Counted from the first letter of the stretch, positions 15,134 through 23,284 are shown. The stretch is DNA of 64,000 nt from Radiobacillus deserti (GCF_007301515.1 NZ_CP041666.1:1798001-1862000), one strand, 5' to 3'. Notes: a model not told the origin generated them from the sequence alone. Translations and numbers: made by a program.

Positions 15134-15886
15134 CTATCTAAAAAAATACGAATCTATATGAGAAAGGTCAATGGAATGAAATTGTTGAAAAAATTGATAC
15201 GTATTCGGTGCAAGTTGGTGTAATTTTTTCCGAGTCCTTTCATTACAATAATAATAGGCAAAAGACTCCGCAAAGTATTCGGATGTGTACGTTTCAAAAT
15301 AAGATTGATCAGGGAACATGGAAGAAACCTCTTCCTCCCATAGCCTATTCATACTTGTACGATGTTGAGAGGACGTGCTCAACAATTGATACACCGTATG
15401 CCCAATTTCATGGAGTTCTAAATTAATAGACCCATGACCATTCCCGGGTACACTTGCTCCAATTTTTGCCGAGATTAACCAGCCACCTCCGGCTCCTGGA
15501 ACATCTTCCCAAGTCACATCTTTTGTCCATCCACGTGGTTTTTCCCATTTTAAATAATATAACAAAGGTTCGTCTGTAAGACTACCTTCAAACAATCTAA
15601 TTTTTACCCCTTGGTCTACCAATAACTCTAGAATTGGTCGATCAATGGAGTTTATTCGTTTAACCATGGGAATAAGTGCATTCACATTCTCCACAATTTC
15701 CGGTATGACAATCAAAGACTTTAATAAATCTGAATTATCTAATTTATATATTGGATAAAGCGCTTCTTTACCCTTAGCCTGCTCCAGCATAATTCCATGA
15801 AATGGTTTTGTAATATCGATAAAGGGCAACATAATGAGCAACCCTATTACACTTAAACGACCTATATACTTCCGTAACCGGTTCAT
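15134..15886 (-). CDS. secreted anthrax lethal factor-like metallopeptidase (ATLF / M34-type)
   Basis: A 250-residue protein with an N-terminal hydrophobic segment (about residues 10-22) that should act as a signal peptide or anchor. The C-terminal half has the zinc motif HEIGH in NLELHEIGHTVYQ, then EYFAESFAYYY, which supplies the downstream Glu ligand, and LAPNTYQFFQ near the end. This layout is that of the anthrax toxin lethal factor C-terminal domain and the Pro-Pro endopeptidases. The ribosome binding site before the ATG is weak. It ends 14 bases before thyA, so the two are probably co-transcribed. The substrate is unknown; a cell-surface protein is a reasonable guess. Confidence 0.8.
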   Translation of the reverse strand: MNRLRKYIGRLSVIGLLIMLPFIDITKPFHGIMLEQAKGKEALYPIYKLDNSDLLKSLIVIPEIVENVNALIPMVKRINSIDRPILELLVDQGVKIRLFEGSLTDEPLLYYLKWEKPRGWTKDVTWEDVPGAGGGWLISAKIGASVPGNGHGSINLELHEIGHTVYQLLSTSSQHRTSMNRLWEEEVSSMFPDQSYFETYTSEYFAESFAYYYCNERTRKKLHQLAPNTYQFFQQFHSIDLSHIDSYFFR

Positions 15887-16051
15887 TGCTACTCTAGAAC
15901 GCTAAGATATCTATATTTGTAGTTTTCTATGGTGATACCCTCATTGTAACACATATATTACAAAAACATTTCGTTTTCAAAATGAATTCATATTCTTTCT
16001 TTTAGGACATAAATCTTGTTAAGAGCAAATTTAGGAAAGGGGATAGTTCGC

Positions 16052-17080
16052 ATGCTACAAACCGGAAATGTTCAGCAAGTTGTAAAACATTCCATGGCAT
16101 ATGGTTTCTTGCTTAGCCAACCATTTTCCTTTTATGTGGATGCTTACCCTGTATTACAAAATGAGGTCTTATCACAGGCGCAGAATCTAAAATACGGTCA
16201 ACATAATGAATCCGTCATTGTACTACAATATAAGCTTAGCCAGTTGAACTATTTTAAACAGCCTGTTGATGGTGAGTTTGGTATTCGAACCGAATATGCC
16301 TTAAAAAGCTTCCAAAAGGATCATCACTTAACAGTAAATGGTGTAGCAAATCAAAAAACAATTACAACGCTCATGAAAATTGAGCGGAAAAAATACTTAC
16401 AACCACTGAAATCCATCAAGAATGATTATGTCCCAGGAGAACAAGGAGAAGACATTACAAAAATACAAAAAGCCCTCCAATACTTTGGTTATTATAAAGG
16501 AGAGCTAGATGGTATTTATGGTCCATTAACCGACAAAGCAATCATTAATTTTCAAGAAGATCATGGGCTAGAAGTGAAAAAGTCTATTAATGAGAAAACG
16601 GTAAATGAGATATATGAAGCAGAACCGACAGAACCGGTAAAAACAGTTGAAGCACCAACTTCTAATACAGAACAAAAAGAAGCGGAGCCGAAACCAGTAA
16701 AAAAACAAACGACCTCCTACTCCGTTTCTAGTGTAATTACAACAGCAAAAAGCTTAATTGGCACCCCTTATGTCTGGGGTGGAGAATCACCAGGAGGATT
16801 TGACTGTAGTGGGTTTATTCAATATGTATATCAGTCTCAAGGAATAAAATTAGGTAGAACGGTTAGTGACATTTGGAATGCAACAAAACCTGTTTCTAAT
16901 CTTTCCGTCGGAGATTTTGTTTTTTATCAGACTTACAAAGCAGGACCCTCCCATATGGGGATCTACTTAGGAAACAATCAATTTATTCATGCTGGCGAAT
17001 CAAATGGGGTAGAAATATCTGATATGGGGATTTCATATTGGAAAGAGCGATATATAGGAGCAAAACGGGTGGCTCAATAG
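16052..17080 (+). CDS. cell-wall hydrolase: two peptidoglycan-binding domains plus NlpC/P60
   Basis: A 342-residue probable secreted endopeptidase. Two PG_binding_1 repeats (about residues 45-100 and 120-180; LDGIYGPLTDKAIINFQ) are followed by a Pro/Glu/Thr-rich linker and an NlpC/P60 domain from about 230. The catalytic Cys is in GGFDCSGFIQY and the His in PSHMGIYLG, with IHAG further on. The N-terminal signal is weak (AYGFLLSQPFSFYVDA). The ATG at 16052 follows GGAAAGGGG; the TTG at 16016 has no ribosome binding site. A sigma-E-like pair (CATATT at 15989, CATAAATC at 16008) lies upstream, so sporulation expression is possible but unproven. Confidence 0.88.
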   Translation: MLQTGNVQQVVKHSMAYGFLLSQPFSFYVDAYPVLQNEVLSQAQNLKYGQHNESVIVLQYKLSQLNYFKQPVDGEFGIRTEYALKSFQKDHHLTVNGVANQKTITTLMKIERKKYLQPLKSIKNDYVPGEQGEDITKIQKALQYFGYYKGELDGIYGPLTDKAIINFQEDHGLEVKKSINEKTVNEIYEAEPTEPVKTVEAPTSNTEQKEAEPKPVKKQTTSYSVSSVITTAKSLIGTPYVWGGESPGGFDCSGFIQYVYQSQGIKLGRTVSDIWNATKPVSNLSVGDFVFYQTYKAGPSHMGIYLGNNQFIHAGESNGVEISDMGISYWKERYIGAKRVAQ

Positions 17081-17087
17081 TTGATAA

Positions 17088-17121
17088 AAAAGCGTGATAT
17101 CGAACATGATGTCACGCTTTA
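17088..17121. terminator. terminator between the NlpC/P60 gene and ypgQ
   Basis: The stem AAAGCGTGATATC / GATGTCACGCTTT is followed on the minus strand by six T residues, so it ends ypgQ well. It can also act on the convergent NlpC/P60 transcript. Confidence 0.8.
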
Positions 17122-17718
17122 GTAATCTATATTCCATTCCTGTAAAAAACGGTGAAGAAACAATTCCATAAAGTTATGTCGCTCTTCCGCCATCATTTTT
17201 GCTGTTTCCGTGTTCATTTTATCTTTTAATAGTAGTAATTTATCATAAAAATGTTGAATAGATGCTAGTTCTTTTTCACCTGAAAGTTCCGAGTGAAGCG
17301 GACGACCTTTAGAGCCTCCATACGCAAATGTTCTCGCAATTCCAATTGCTCCGATAGCATCCAATCGATCCGCATCTTGCACGATTTTTCCTTCTATTGT
17401 AATTGGCGTATTTCCCTTGCTAAAGGACACATCCTGTATAGCTACTCCAATAGCTTTTCGTGTAGAGTAGTCAACTCCAATTCCCTCTAAGAATTCATCT
17501 CGTTCTTTTCTAGCTTCCTCTGGTGAATCCGTTAGCTTTCGATCATCAACGTCATGTAACCATCCAGCTGCCTCTGTTACAAAGACTTCCGCATCCTCCA
17601 GTTTGGCAATTCTTCCAGCAAGTAGCGCTACTCTTCGCATGTGGTAATAGTCATGTCCGGATCCGTCTTTCGCAAATTTGTTGTACACATAGGATTGTAT
17701 CGCACTAATATGATCCAT
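17119..17718 (-). CDS. ypgQ: HD-domain phosphohydrolase (YpgQ-like)
   Basis: A 199-residue metal-dependent phosphohydrolase. The HD motif set is complete: SGHDYYHMRRV, then AGWLHDVDDRKL with the HD pair, and VQDADRLDAIGAIGIAR. Similar to B. subtilis YpgQ, reported to act on dNTPs. The Shine-Dalgarno AAAGGAGGT covers the upstream start codons, so the ATG at 17718 is used. It follows the DUF72 gene by 17 bases and is probably co-transcribed with it. Confidence 0.88.
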   Translation of the reverse strand: MDHISAIQSYVYNKFAKDGSGHDYYHMRRVALLAGRIAKLEDAEVFVTEAAGWLHDVDDRKLTDSPEEARKERDEFLEGIGVDYSTRKAIGVAIQDVSFSKGNTPITIEGKIVQDADRLDAIGAIGIARTFAYGGSKGRPLHSELSGEKELASIQHFYDKLLLLKDKMNTETAKMMAEERHNFMELFLHRFLQEWNIDY

Positions 17719-17735
17719 TTTATTCATACCTCCTT

Positions 17736-18587
17736 TCATTCAAATAAATCAAGCTGCCTAGGATTTAACTGCTCATACGTAATGTTTAATAGTTCCATTA
17801 ATTCAATGGCATTTCGTGCAGCATCTCCCCCTGAATTATTATTAAATAAGACCGTCACATTTCGACATGCATTATCCAGTTCGTTTAAATGACTGGCCCA
17901 CTCTTCTAACTCTCGACGATTGTAATGATAAAGAAAGCGAACAGCACGCCAATCTGCCTGACCATTTCTATTCCATCCATGCACATTTCTCCCGTGAAAT
18001 CTTACAAGTGTATTATGTTCGGACGTTGGTTCTAAAACAGTAGGAATAGAACCAACCCCTGCTTGTGGTTCGTCACAAATGGTATGTATCCATTTTTCTT
18101 CTTTCATAAATTGAATGGTTTGATTTTTTCTGTTTCCTTCAAACCATGTTCGATTACGAAATTCTAATGCAAGAGGTAAATCTGGTAAAAGTTCGCGTAT
18201 GACTCTTAATTTCCGTATATTTGCCTTCGTTACATCAAACCAAGGTGGAAACTGAAACAGGATGCAATTTAGTTTATTTGCATGTAGAACTGGAGTGATC
18301 GATTGTTTATATGCTGCAAACAGTTCCTTTGCTTCTTGAAGACTTTTCTTTTGACGGTCATGCCCTGTCATTCCTTGAAAAGCTTTTATCACAAAGGAAA
18401 AACGATCAGGTGTGTCTGTTACCCATTTTTGATAATTTTTTTCGGGTTGGATTGCGTAAAAAGCAGTATCCACTTCCACTACAGGAAAATAGGAGCTATA
18501 GGTAGATAATTTGTTCGTTGAGGTCGTTTTCGTTGGATATAGTGTATCGTGATCTCCCCACCCAGTTAAACCTATATGTATGGCCAT
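17736..18587 (-). CDS. yunF: DUF72 family protein (YunF-like)
   Basis: A 283-residue TIM-barrel-like DUF72 protein. It starts MAIHIGLTGWGDHD and has FPVVEVDTAFYAIQ, ILFQFPPWF, LALEFRNRTWF and YVLFNNN-like segments (VTVLFNNNSGGDAARNA), all characteristic. Function is not established. The ATG at 18587 is chosen because GGGAGG precedes it and homology begins there; the open frame extends to 18665 without support. Confidence 0.85.
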   Translation of the reverse strand: MAIHIGLTGWGDHDTLYPTKTTSTNKLSTYSSYFPVVEVDTAFYAIQPEKNYQKWVTDTPDRFSFVIKAFQGMTGHDRQKKSLQEAKELFAAYKQSITPVLHANKLNCILFQFPPWFDVTKANIRKLRVIRELLPDLPLALEFRNRTWFEGNRKNQTIQFMKEEKWIHTICDEPQAGVGSIPTVLEPTSEHNTLVRFHGRNVHGWNRNGQADWRAVRFLYHYNRRELEEWASHLNELDNACRNVTVLFNNNSGGDAARNAIELMELLNITYEQLNPRQLDLFE

Positions 18588-18706
18588 TTCTTTCCGTTCC
18601 TCCCTTATCTCCATTGTAGTATAATGGAGGGAAAAACAAAATGATAACGGGATACAAAACCTCATTCAACCTCTATAAATGAATCGGTGGATTCAGGCTG
18701 AAACCC

Positions 18707-18735
18707 TTGACGCAACTGGTAAAATAAGCTATATT
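18707..18735 (+). promoter_or_regulatory. sigma-A promoter of cspD
   Basis: TTGACG (18707-18712), a 17-base spacer and TATATT (18730-18735). It predicts a start near 18742 and a leader of about 160 bases, typical of cold-shock genes. Confidence 0.8.
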
Positions 18736-18774
18736 TGATACAAGCAAAGAAGATGTAATGGGTTCATAAATGAC

Positions 18775-18839
18775 AGGTAGCTTCCGAGTAAGAAGTGGAT
18801 GGAATTGTGATCCTTCGCTTCTCTCAGAGCTACCTTTTT
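18775..18839 (+). promoter_or_regulatory. structured leader with terminator-like hairpin before cspD
   Basis: An 8-bp perfect outer stem AGGTAGCT / AGCTACCT encloses inner pairs AGAAG/CTTCT and GGAT/ATCC and is followed directly by TTTTT. It lies inside the predicted cspD leader, 60 bases before the start codon. It could end transcription early or act as a temperature-responsive structure. Confidence 0.6.
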
Positions 18840-18902
18840 ACATGCAACTTCATCTTGTTTGTATTACCACGTAATACGTGTAAGTTTTTAGGAGGATGTA
18901 AC

Positions 18903-19103
18903 ATGCAAAACGGTGTAGTAAAATGGTTTAACGCGGAAAAAGGCTACGGTTTCATTCAATTGGAAGAAGGAAATGATGTGTTCGTTCACTATTCTGCTAT
19001 CCAAGAGGAAGGCTTTAAAACATTAGAGGAAGGTCAAGAAGTATCTTTCGAAATCGTCGATGGAGAACGCGGCCCGCAAGCAGCTAACGTAACGAAAAAA
19101 TAA
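18903..19103 (+). CDS. cspD: cold shock protein CspD
   Basis: A 66-residue single OB-fold protein. The RNA-binding motifs are KGYGFI (RNP1) and VFVHY (RNP2), and VKWFN is intact. It begins MQNG and carries EEGQEVSFEIV, closest to B. subtilis CspD rather than CspB. It acts as an RNA chaperone and antiterminator. The ATG is seven bases after TAGGAGGATG. It has a strong promoter and a long structured leader, then its own terminator. As in B. subtilis, ypdP and ypdQ lie downstream. Confidence 0.95.
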   Translation: MQNGVVKWFNAEKGYGFIQLEEGNDVFVHYSAIQEEGFKTLEEGQEVSFEIVDGERGPQAANVTKK

Positions 19104-19127
19104 ACAATATATATAAATATATATAAT

Positions 19128-19156
19128 AGCGATGACCAAATGGTCATCGCTTTTCT
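19128..19156 (+). terminator. terminator of cspD
   Basis: The stem AGCGATGACC / GGTCATCGCT, with loop AAAT, is followed by TTTTC. Confidence 0.88.
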
Positions 19157-19175
19157 TGTGTTCCAAAAAAATCTA

Positions 19176-19204
19176 TTGAATTTCTATTATCTACTAGGTA
19201 TAAT
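19176..19204 (+). promoter_or_regulatory. sigma-A promoter of ypdP
   Basis: TTGAAT (19176-19181), a 17-base spacer and TATAAT (19199-19204) predict a start around 19211, just upstream of the riboswitch. Confidence 0.8.
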
Positions 19205-19228
19205 ATTTGCTTGGTAGTTTTAAACTAC

Positions 19229-19268
19229 CCGCGGTTCGAAATCTCCCGCGTCATCAAAACTAAGGAGG
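19229..19268 (+). promoter_or_regulatory. preQ1-I riboswitch controlling ypdP
   Basis: A compact preQ1 class I aptamer. P1 is CGCG (19230-19233) with CGCG (19247-19250); the loop begins GTTC as in the B. subtilis queC element, and the tail ends CAAAACTAAGG (19255-19265). The tail runs straight into the Shine-Dalgarno AAGGAGG, so ligand-induced pseudoknot pairing would hide it, which implies translational control. It lies seven bases before the TTG start of a queuosine-precursor transporter gene, which agrees with the assignment. A perfect inverted repeat GGTAGTTT/AAACTACC (19213-19229) precedes it. Confidence 0.85.
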
Positions 19269-19275
19269 AATCATT

Positions 19276-19953
19276 TTGCAAAATGAATGGATTTGGATTG
19301 TGTTTGCAATCCTGAATTTCAGCATGCTTCTCATTTTATACCGCACGTTTGGAAAAGCTGGTTTGTTCGTATGGATTGGTATGGCTACCGTTATTGCGAA
19401 TATTCAAGTCGTAAAAACCGTTGAACTGTTCGGACTAACCGCTACATTGGGGAATATCATTTATGGTACCATCTTCCTCGCAACAGACATATTAAATGAG
19501 AAGTACGGAAAAGAAGACGCTAAAAAAGCGGTCTGGTTAGGGTTTTCTACTCTAATTATTATGACAATTATTATGCAGATCGTTTTGAAGTTTCAGCCCG
19601 GACCTGAAGACTTTGCCCAAGAATCGCTCGTTACGATATTTGGACTTATACCTAACATTGCGATTGGTAGTCTATCAGCGTTCATTGTCAGTCAGTATTT
19701 AGATGTTTGGATTTACAGTAAGATTAAAGCTGCTTTACCAGACACCAAGTTTCTCTGGATACGTAATAACGGGAGTACGATGATAAGTCAGCTAGTTGAT
19801 ACAGCTATTTTCTGTGGTATTGCTTTCTACGGACAATATCCATTTAATATTTGGCTGGAGATCTTTATTAGTACCTATATCATTAAGTTTATCGTTGCAG
19901 CTATGGATACCCCATTCCTATATATGGCGAAAGGTATCAAAACTTCATCTTAA
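19276..19953 (+). CDS. ypdP: queuosine precursor transporter, YhhQ/VUT family
   Basis: A 225-residue integral membrane protein with about six or seven transmembrane helices, of the DUF165/VUT family that imports preQ0/preQ1-type queuosine precursors. LATDILNEKYGKEDAKKAVWLGF and STMISQLVDTAIF are family hallmarks. The start is TTG, seven bases after AAGGAGG, which forms part of the preQ1-I riboswitch. So import should fall when preQ1 is plentiful. Its neighbours cspD and ypdQ match B. subtilis order. Confidence 0.92.
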   Translation: MQNEWIWIVFAILNFSMLLILYRTFGKAGLFVWIGMATVIANIQVVKTVELFGLTATLGNIIYGTIFLATDILNEKYGKEDAKKAVWLGFSTLIIMTIIMQIVLKFQPGPEDFAQESLVTIFGLIPNIAIGSLSAFIVSQYLDVWIYSKIKAALPDTKFLWIRNNGSTMISQLVDTAIFCGIAFYGQYPFNIWLEIFISTYIIKFIVAAMDTPFLYMAKGIKTSS

Positions 19954-19961
19954 ATAACAAT

Positions 19962-19991
19962 AAGGCAATGCTTTGGACAAGCATTGCCTTC
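19962..19991 (+). terminator. hairpin after ypdP
   Basis: The stem AAGGCAATGCT / AGCATTGCCTT is strong but followed by CAAAC, not a T-run. It may be a weak terminator or an RNA-stabilising end ahead of ypdQ. Confidence 0.55.
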
Positions 19992-20017
19992 AAACTAGAT
20001 AAAGGTAGGGACATTCT

Positions 20018-20428
20018 ATGTTAGAAATCTATACAGACGGAGCAGCAAGTGGCGATCCAGGTCCTAGTGGAATCGGAATCTATATAAAAAACGGAAAAGA
20101 TCATGTTGAATATTCTTTTTATAGTGGAGTCTATTCTAATCATGAAGCAGAATTTCTTGCTGTTATTAAGGCATTAGAAATATGTAAACAAGCCTACCCA
20201 GAAGAGATTTTATCAGTTCGCTCTGACTCTAAACTAGTTGTGGACGTTATCGAAAAGGAGTTTACAAAAAACCCTAAATTCGCACCATTGTTGGATGAGA
20301 TTCTTAGAAAATCACACACATTTCCTTACTTCTTTATTAAATGGATTCCTGAGAAGCAAAATAGCAAAGCAGATCAACTTGCACGACAAGCGATACAACG
20401 TCATAAGGAGGACTTTTTTACGCAATAA
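20018..20428 (+). CDS. ypdQ: RNase HI-like protein (YpdQ)
   Basis: A 136-residue RNase H fold protein. The four carboxylates expected for catalysis are visible: Asp in YTDGAASG, Glu in NHEAEFLAV, Asp in VRSDSKLVV and Asp in NSKADQLARQA. It should cleave RNA in RNA-DNA hybrids, although the B. subtilis homologue has been reported as inactive, so activity is uncertain. The ATG follows GGTAGGG. Its last codons overlap by 11 bases with the convergent DUF6123 gene. Confidence 0.88.
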   Translation: MLEIYTDGAASGDPGPSGIGIYIKNGKDHVEYSFYSGVYSNHEAEFLAVIKALEICKQAYPEEILSVRSDSKLVVDVIEKEFTKNPKFAPLLDEILRKSHTFPYFFIKWIPEKQNSKADQLARQAIQRHKEDFFTQ

Positions 20429-20693
20429 TACCCTTCTTTTTTAAGAGTTTCGCAGCACCAGATGGTGAAGTGATTCCTTCCACCTTCAGAAGTTCTAACA
20501 AACTTAAAAAATAACTTCCAACAAAAGCTTGTTGGTTTTGGAGAGTCGTTTTTAAAGCAAGTATCACTTTCCAATCCTCTGACATTGTCGATCGTTTCCC
20601 GAAATATATAAATGTTACTTCCTCGTCTGTTAACTTGAATCCTTTAGCCCATAAATCATCTAAATAAAAGGCTAATTGTTTAGACAAGCTCAT
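20418..20693 (-). CDS. DUF6123 family protein
   Basis: A 91-residue helical protein of unknown function. YLDDLWAKGFKLTDEEVTFIYFGKR and FVGSYFLSLLELL match a small Bacillaceae family that I recall as DUF6123. The ATG at 20693 follows GAGGGGAAACAA. A GAAC-N4-GTTC palindrome lies 50 bases upstream and could be a LexA site. Its 3' end overlaps ypdQ tail to tail. Confidence 0.7.
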   Translation of the reverse strand: MSLSKQLAFYLDDLWAKGFKLTDEEVTFIYFGKRSTMSEDWKVILALKTTLQNQQAFVGSYFLSLLELLKVEGITSPSGAAKLLKKKGIIA

Positions 20694-20741
20694 TTGTTTC
20701 CCCTCTTATTTTAAACTCCGTATCATATAATTCATTCTACA

Positions 20742-20755
20742 AGAACGCACGTTCT
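20742..20755. promoter_or_regulatory. candidate LexA box upstream of the DUF6123 gene
   Basis: AGAACGCACGTTCT is a perfect 14-base palindrome with GAAC-N4-GTTC core; it differs from the Bacillus LexA operator only in the two outermost bases. It lies about 20 bases upstream of a TATGAT -10-like hexamer for the minus-strand gene. Confidence 0.5.
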
Positions 20756-20966
20756 GTTGTCTAGTTTAAACACTAGTAATTAAAATGAGTCTATTCTATC
20801 AATGGTGGAAACAAATAATCTATATTAAACTACCATTTATTAGAATCATCGAAGATTTTCGAAAATTATAACATTTTCATATATTGTTTACTTTTAAATA
20901 ATAGAGTATTAAACTACTTATGGATTGACAGAATAGTAAGTATTAATTCTTAGGGGGTTATAATCC

Positions 20967-21494
20967 ATGAAAAAATTTCTACTAGCTTTAGGTTTAATAT
21001 CAGCACTAGTAATTGCTGGGTGTCAGTCAGATGATGGAAAAGATAAAGAAGAAAAAGCATCTGAAGAAAATGCAAGTGATTCAGACGTTAAACTTGTTTT
21101 ATTAGATGAACAAGCAAACTTCACTTCTACTTTCAGTCAATTCCAACAACCGATTAATGCGTATCAGGCTACAATTGGTGATGAAGAAGTAACGCCAGAA
21201 GATCGTGCAGCAGCTGCTGATGAAGCACTTGTAGCGGCGAAAAATGCACAAACTGAACTAGATAACTACAAACCAAGTGCAGATCTTCCTGATGATGTAA
21301 AAGATTCTTATACTAAAGCATTAACTATGTTGAAAGATTACTATAGCGAAGTAGCTTCAGCAATTGAAGCAAACGCAGATGCAGCTGACTTCACTTCTGC
21401 TCAAGCTAAATGGGACGAGTACCAAAGCGCAATTGGAACGCTTTACGAAAATTCTGACCTACTAGCTCCTAACATGGCAGATGCTTTAAGCTAA
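20967..21494 (+). CDS. predicted lipoprotein, unknown function
   Basis: A 175-residue surface lipoprotein. The signal peptide ends in the lipobox LVIAGC, with the lipidated Cys at about residue 19. A Lys/Asp/Glu linker follows and then a mostly helical domain rich in Ala, Asp and Glu (NAYQATIGDEEVTPEDRAA). I do not recognise a named family. The ATG follows AGGGGG. A TTGTTT / TATTAA pair with 17-base spacing lies at 20884-20912 as a possible promoter. Monocistronic, with a strong terminator. Confidence 0.85.
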   Translation: MKKFLLALGLISALVIAGCQSDDGKDKEEKASEENASDSDVKLVLLDEQANFTSTFSQFQQPINAYQATIGDEEVTPEDRAAAADEALVAAKNAQTELDNYKPSADLPDDVKDSYTKALTMLKDYYSEVASAIEANADAADFTSAQAKWDEYQSAIGTLYENSDLLAPNMADALS

Positions 21495-21507
21495 TACTTA
21501 GAAATGA

Positions 21508-21537
21508 AAAACGGCCCCTCAGGGCCGTTTTTTTATA
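21508..21537. terminator. bidirectional terminator, lipoprotein / ypwA
   Basis: The GC-rich stem AACGGCCC / GGGCCGTT is followed by seven T residues on plus and GTTTTTC on minus. Confidence 0.92.
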
Positions 21538-21540
21538 CCT

Positions 21541-23037
21541 TTATAACTTATAAATCTTTGTGTATTTTTCTGTTAAATAATCTACTAAGTAGCTTGGGTT
21601 TAATCCTTCTCCTGTTACATCTTTCAAAATTTCAAGTGGCTGTTTCATCTTTCCGTAACGATGAACCTTATTCCCCAACCATTCTTTTATCTTTAAAAAC
21701 TGTCCATTTCGAATGAATGACTCTACATCTAATTCTTTTTTCATCGCGTGATGAATTTGTGCAGCATACATATATCCTAAGGCATATGATGGAAAATAGC
21801 CAAAGTCTCCTCCGGACCAGTGAATGTCCTGAAGCACTCCATCTCTGTCCGATTCTGGACGAATTCCTAAGTAGTCCTCCATTTTATCATTCCAAAGTCT
21901 CGGAAGATCTTTTACTTCTATTTCTCCACCAATGAGTGCTTTCTCCAGTTCATAGCGAATCATGATGTGTAAAGCATACGTCATCTCATCTGCCTCAATT
22001 CGTATGAAAGACGGTTTCACTTCGTTAATTGCTCGATAAAAATCATCAAAGCTTAGGTCTTGAAATTCCTTTGGTGCAAATGATTTAAATACATCAAAAT
22101 GATTTTCCCAGAAGCCTTCATCTCTTGCTACAAAGTTTTCCCAAAATAAGGACTGAGATTCATGAATCCCCATAGAAGTTCCACCTGCAAGTGGTGTTTG
22201 ATAAAGGGAAGGATCAATGTTTTGTTCATATAAAGCGTGTCCACCTTCATGAATCGTGCCAAATACTGCCATACGGAAATCCTCTTCATCATAACGAGTG
22301 GTCACACGTACATCTTTAGGATTGATTCCAATTGCGAATGGGTGTACCGTTTCATCTAACCGGCCAGCTTCAAAATCAAAACCCATTCGTTTCAGAATTT
22401 CCAAACTAAAGCCTTCCTGTTTTTCTTTTGGAAAATGGTGTTGCAGTAATTCAGGATTTGGTTTATGACTAGATTGATTTACTTTTTCAACTAGAGCAGT
22501 CAGTTCTATTCTTAATGCGGAAAACACTTGATCTAACGTCTCAGTAGTGACACCAGGTTCATACATATCTAGCAATGCATCGTAAATATGCTTCTCATAG
22601 CCCCAGTATTCTGCAAATTTTCGCTTGAAATCTACTAATTTTTCTAAGTATGGTTGTAGTAAAGAAAAATCACCTTTTTCACGCGCTTCTGTCCAAACAG
22701 ATTCTGCACGAGATTGAAGGGTAACATATTCTTTATATTCTTGTTCTGGAATTTTTTTATTCCGGTTATATTCCTTTTCACACTCTTCAACTGATTTGGC
22801 AAGAACAGGGTCGTTCGTTTTTCCTTTTAATGCATCAATAAACTGCTTCATTTGATCGGATGTAGATAGAACATGAATTTTTTGAGATAAGAAGCCAATC
22901 ACCTCAGAGCGAAGTTCCATCCCTTTACGTGGTGCTTTCGTTCTTAAATCCCACATCATCAGATATAAAGATTCTTCATACGCTTTCTGTTCCTTTAATA
23001 ACTCTTTAAATTGTTGTTCTGTTTCTTTTATTGTCAT
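21541..23037 (-). CDS. ypwA: metallocarboxypeptidase, M32 family
   Basis: A 498-residue cytoplasmic carboxypeptidase of the Taq type. The metal site HEGGH in GTIHEGGHALYEQ and the conserved GIHESQSLFWEN and IRIEADEMTYALHI motifs are intact. Length is normal for M32 (about 500). The GTG at 23046 sits against the Shine-Dalgarno GGAAGGGG, so the ATG at 23037 is chosen. Probably recycles peptides. Monocistronic. Confidence 0.93.
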   Translation of the reverse strand: MTIKETEQQFKELLKEQKAYEESLYLMMWDLRTKAPRKGMELRSEVIGFLSQKIHVLSTSDQMKQFIDALKGKTNDPVLAKSVEECEKEYNRNKKIPEQEYKEYVTLQSRAESVWTEAREKGDFSLLQPYLEKLVDFKRKFAEYWGYEKHIYDALLDMYEPGVTTETLDQVFSALRIELTALVEKVNQSSHKPNPELLQHHFPKEKQEGFSLEILKRMGFDFEAGRLDETVHPFAIGINPKDVRVTTRYDEEDFRMAVFGTIHEGGHALYEQNIDPSLYQTPLAGGTSMGIHESQSLFWENFVARDEGFWENHFDVFKSFAPKEFQDLSFDDFYRAINEVKPSFIRIEADEMTYALHIMIRYELEKALIGGEIEVKDLPRLWNDKMEDYLGIRPESDRDGVLQDIHWSGGDFGYFPSYALGYMYAAQIHHAMKKELDVESFIRNGQFLKIKEWLGNKVHRYGKMKQPLEILKDVTGEGLNPSYLVDYLTEKYTKIYKL

Positions 23038-23110
23038 CGATGACACCCCTTCCAGTAATTACTCACTCGAGTCTTATTTTACCAAACATTCTAATAGATG
23101 TACGTTCCTT

Positions 23111-23284
23111 TTATTTAGCTTTTGGTCGTTTTACTAGTTCCCCGCCACAGTTTGGGCAAACATGATTCATCCCAGTGGTACAATCCGGACAAAACGTACA
23201 TTCATACACACAGATATACGCCTCCTCTTTTGGTGAAAGCTGTTTAGAGCATTTCTCGCATGTTGTTCTCATTTCCAAAGTCAT
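23111..23284 (-). CDS. DUF1272 small zinc-binding protein
   Basis: A 57-residue protein with eight cysteines in four pairs: CEKC, a Cys pair around YICVYEC, CPDC and CPNC, fit for one or two structural zinc ions. It begins MTLEMRTTCEKC and ends CPNCGGELVKRP as in the DUF1272 family, often described as zinc-ribbon proteins of unknown role. GGGGGAG lies six bases before the ATG. It falls between ypwA and ypsC on the same strand. Confidence 0.85.
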   Translation of the reverse strand: MTLEMRTTCEKCSKQLSPKEEAYICVYECTFCPDCTTGMNHVCPNCGGELVKRPKAK

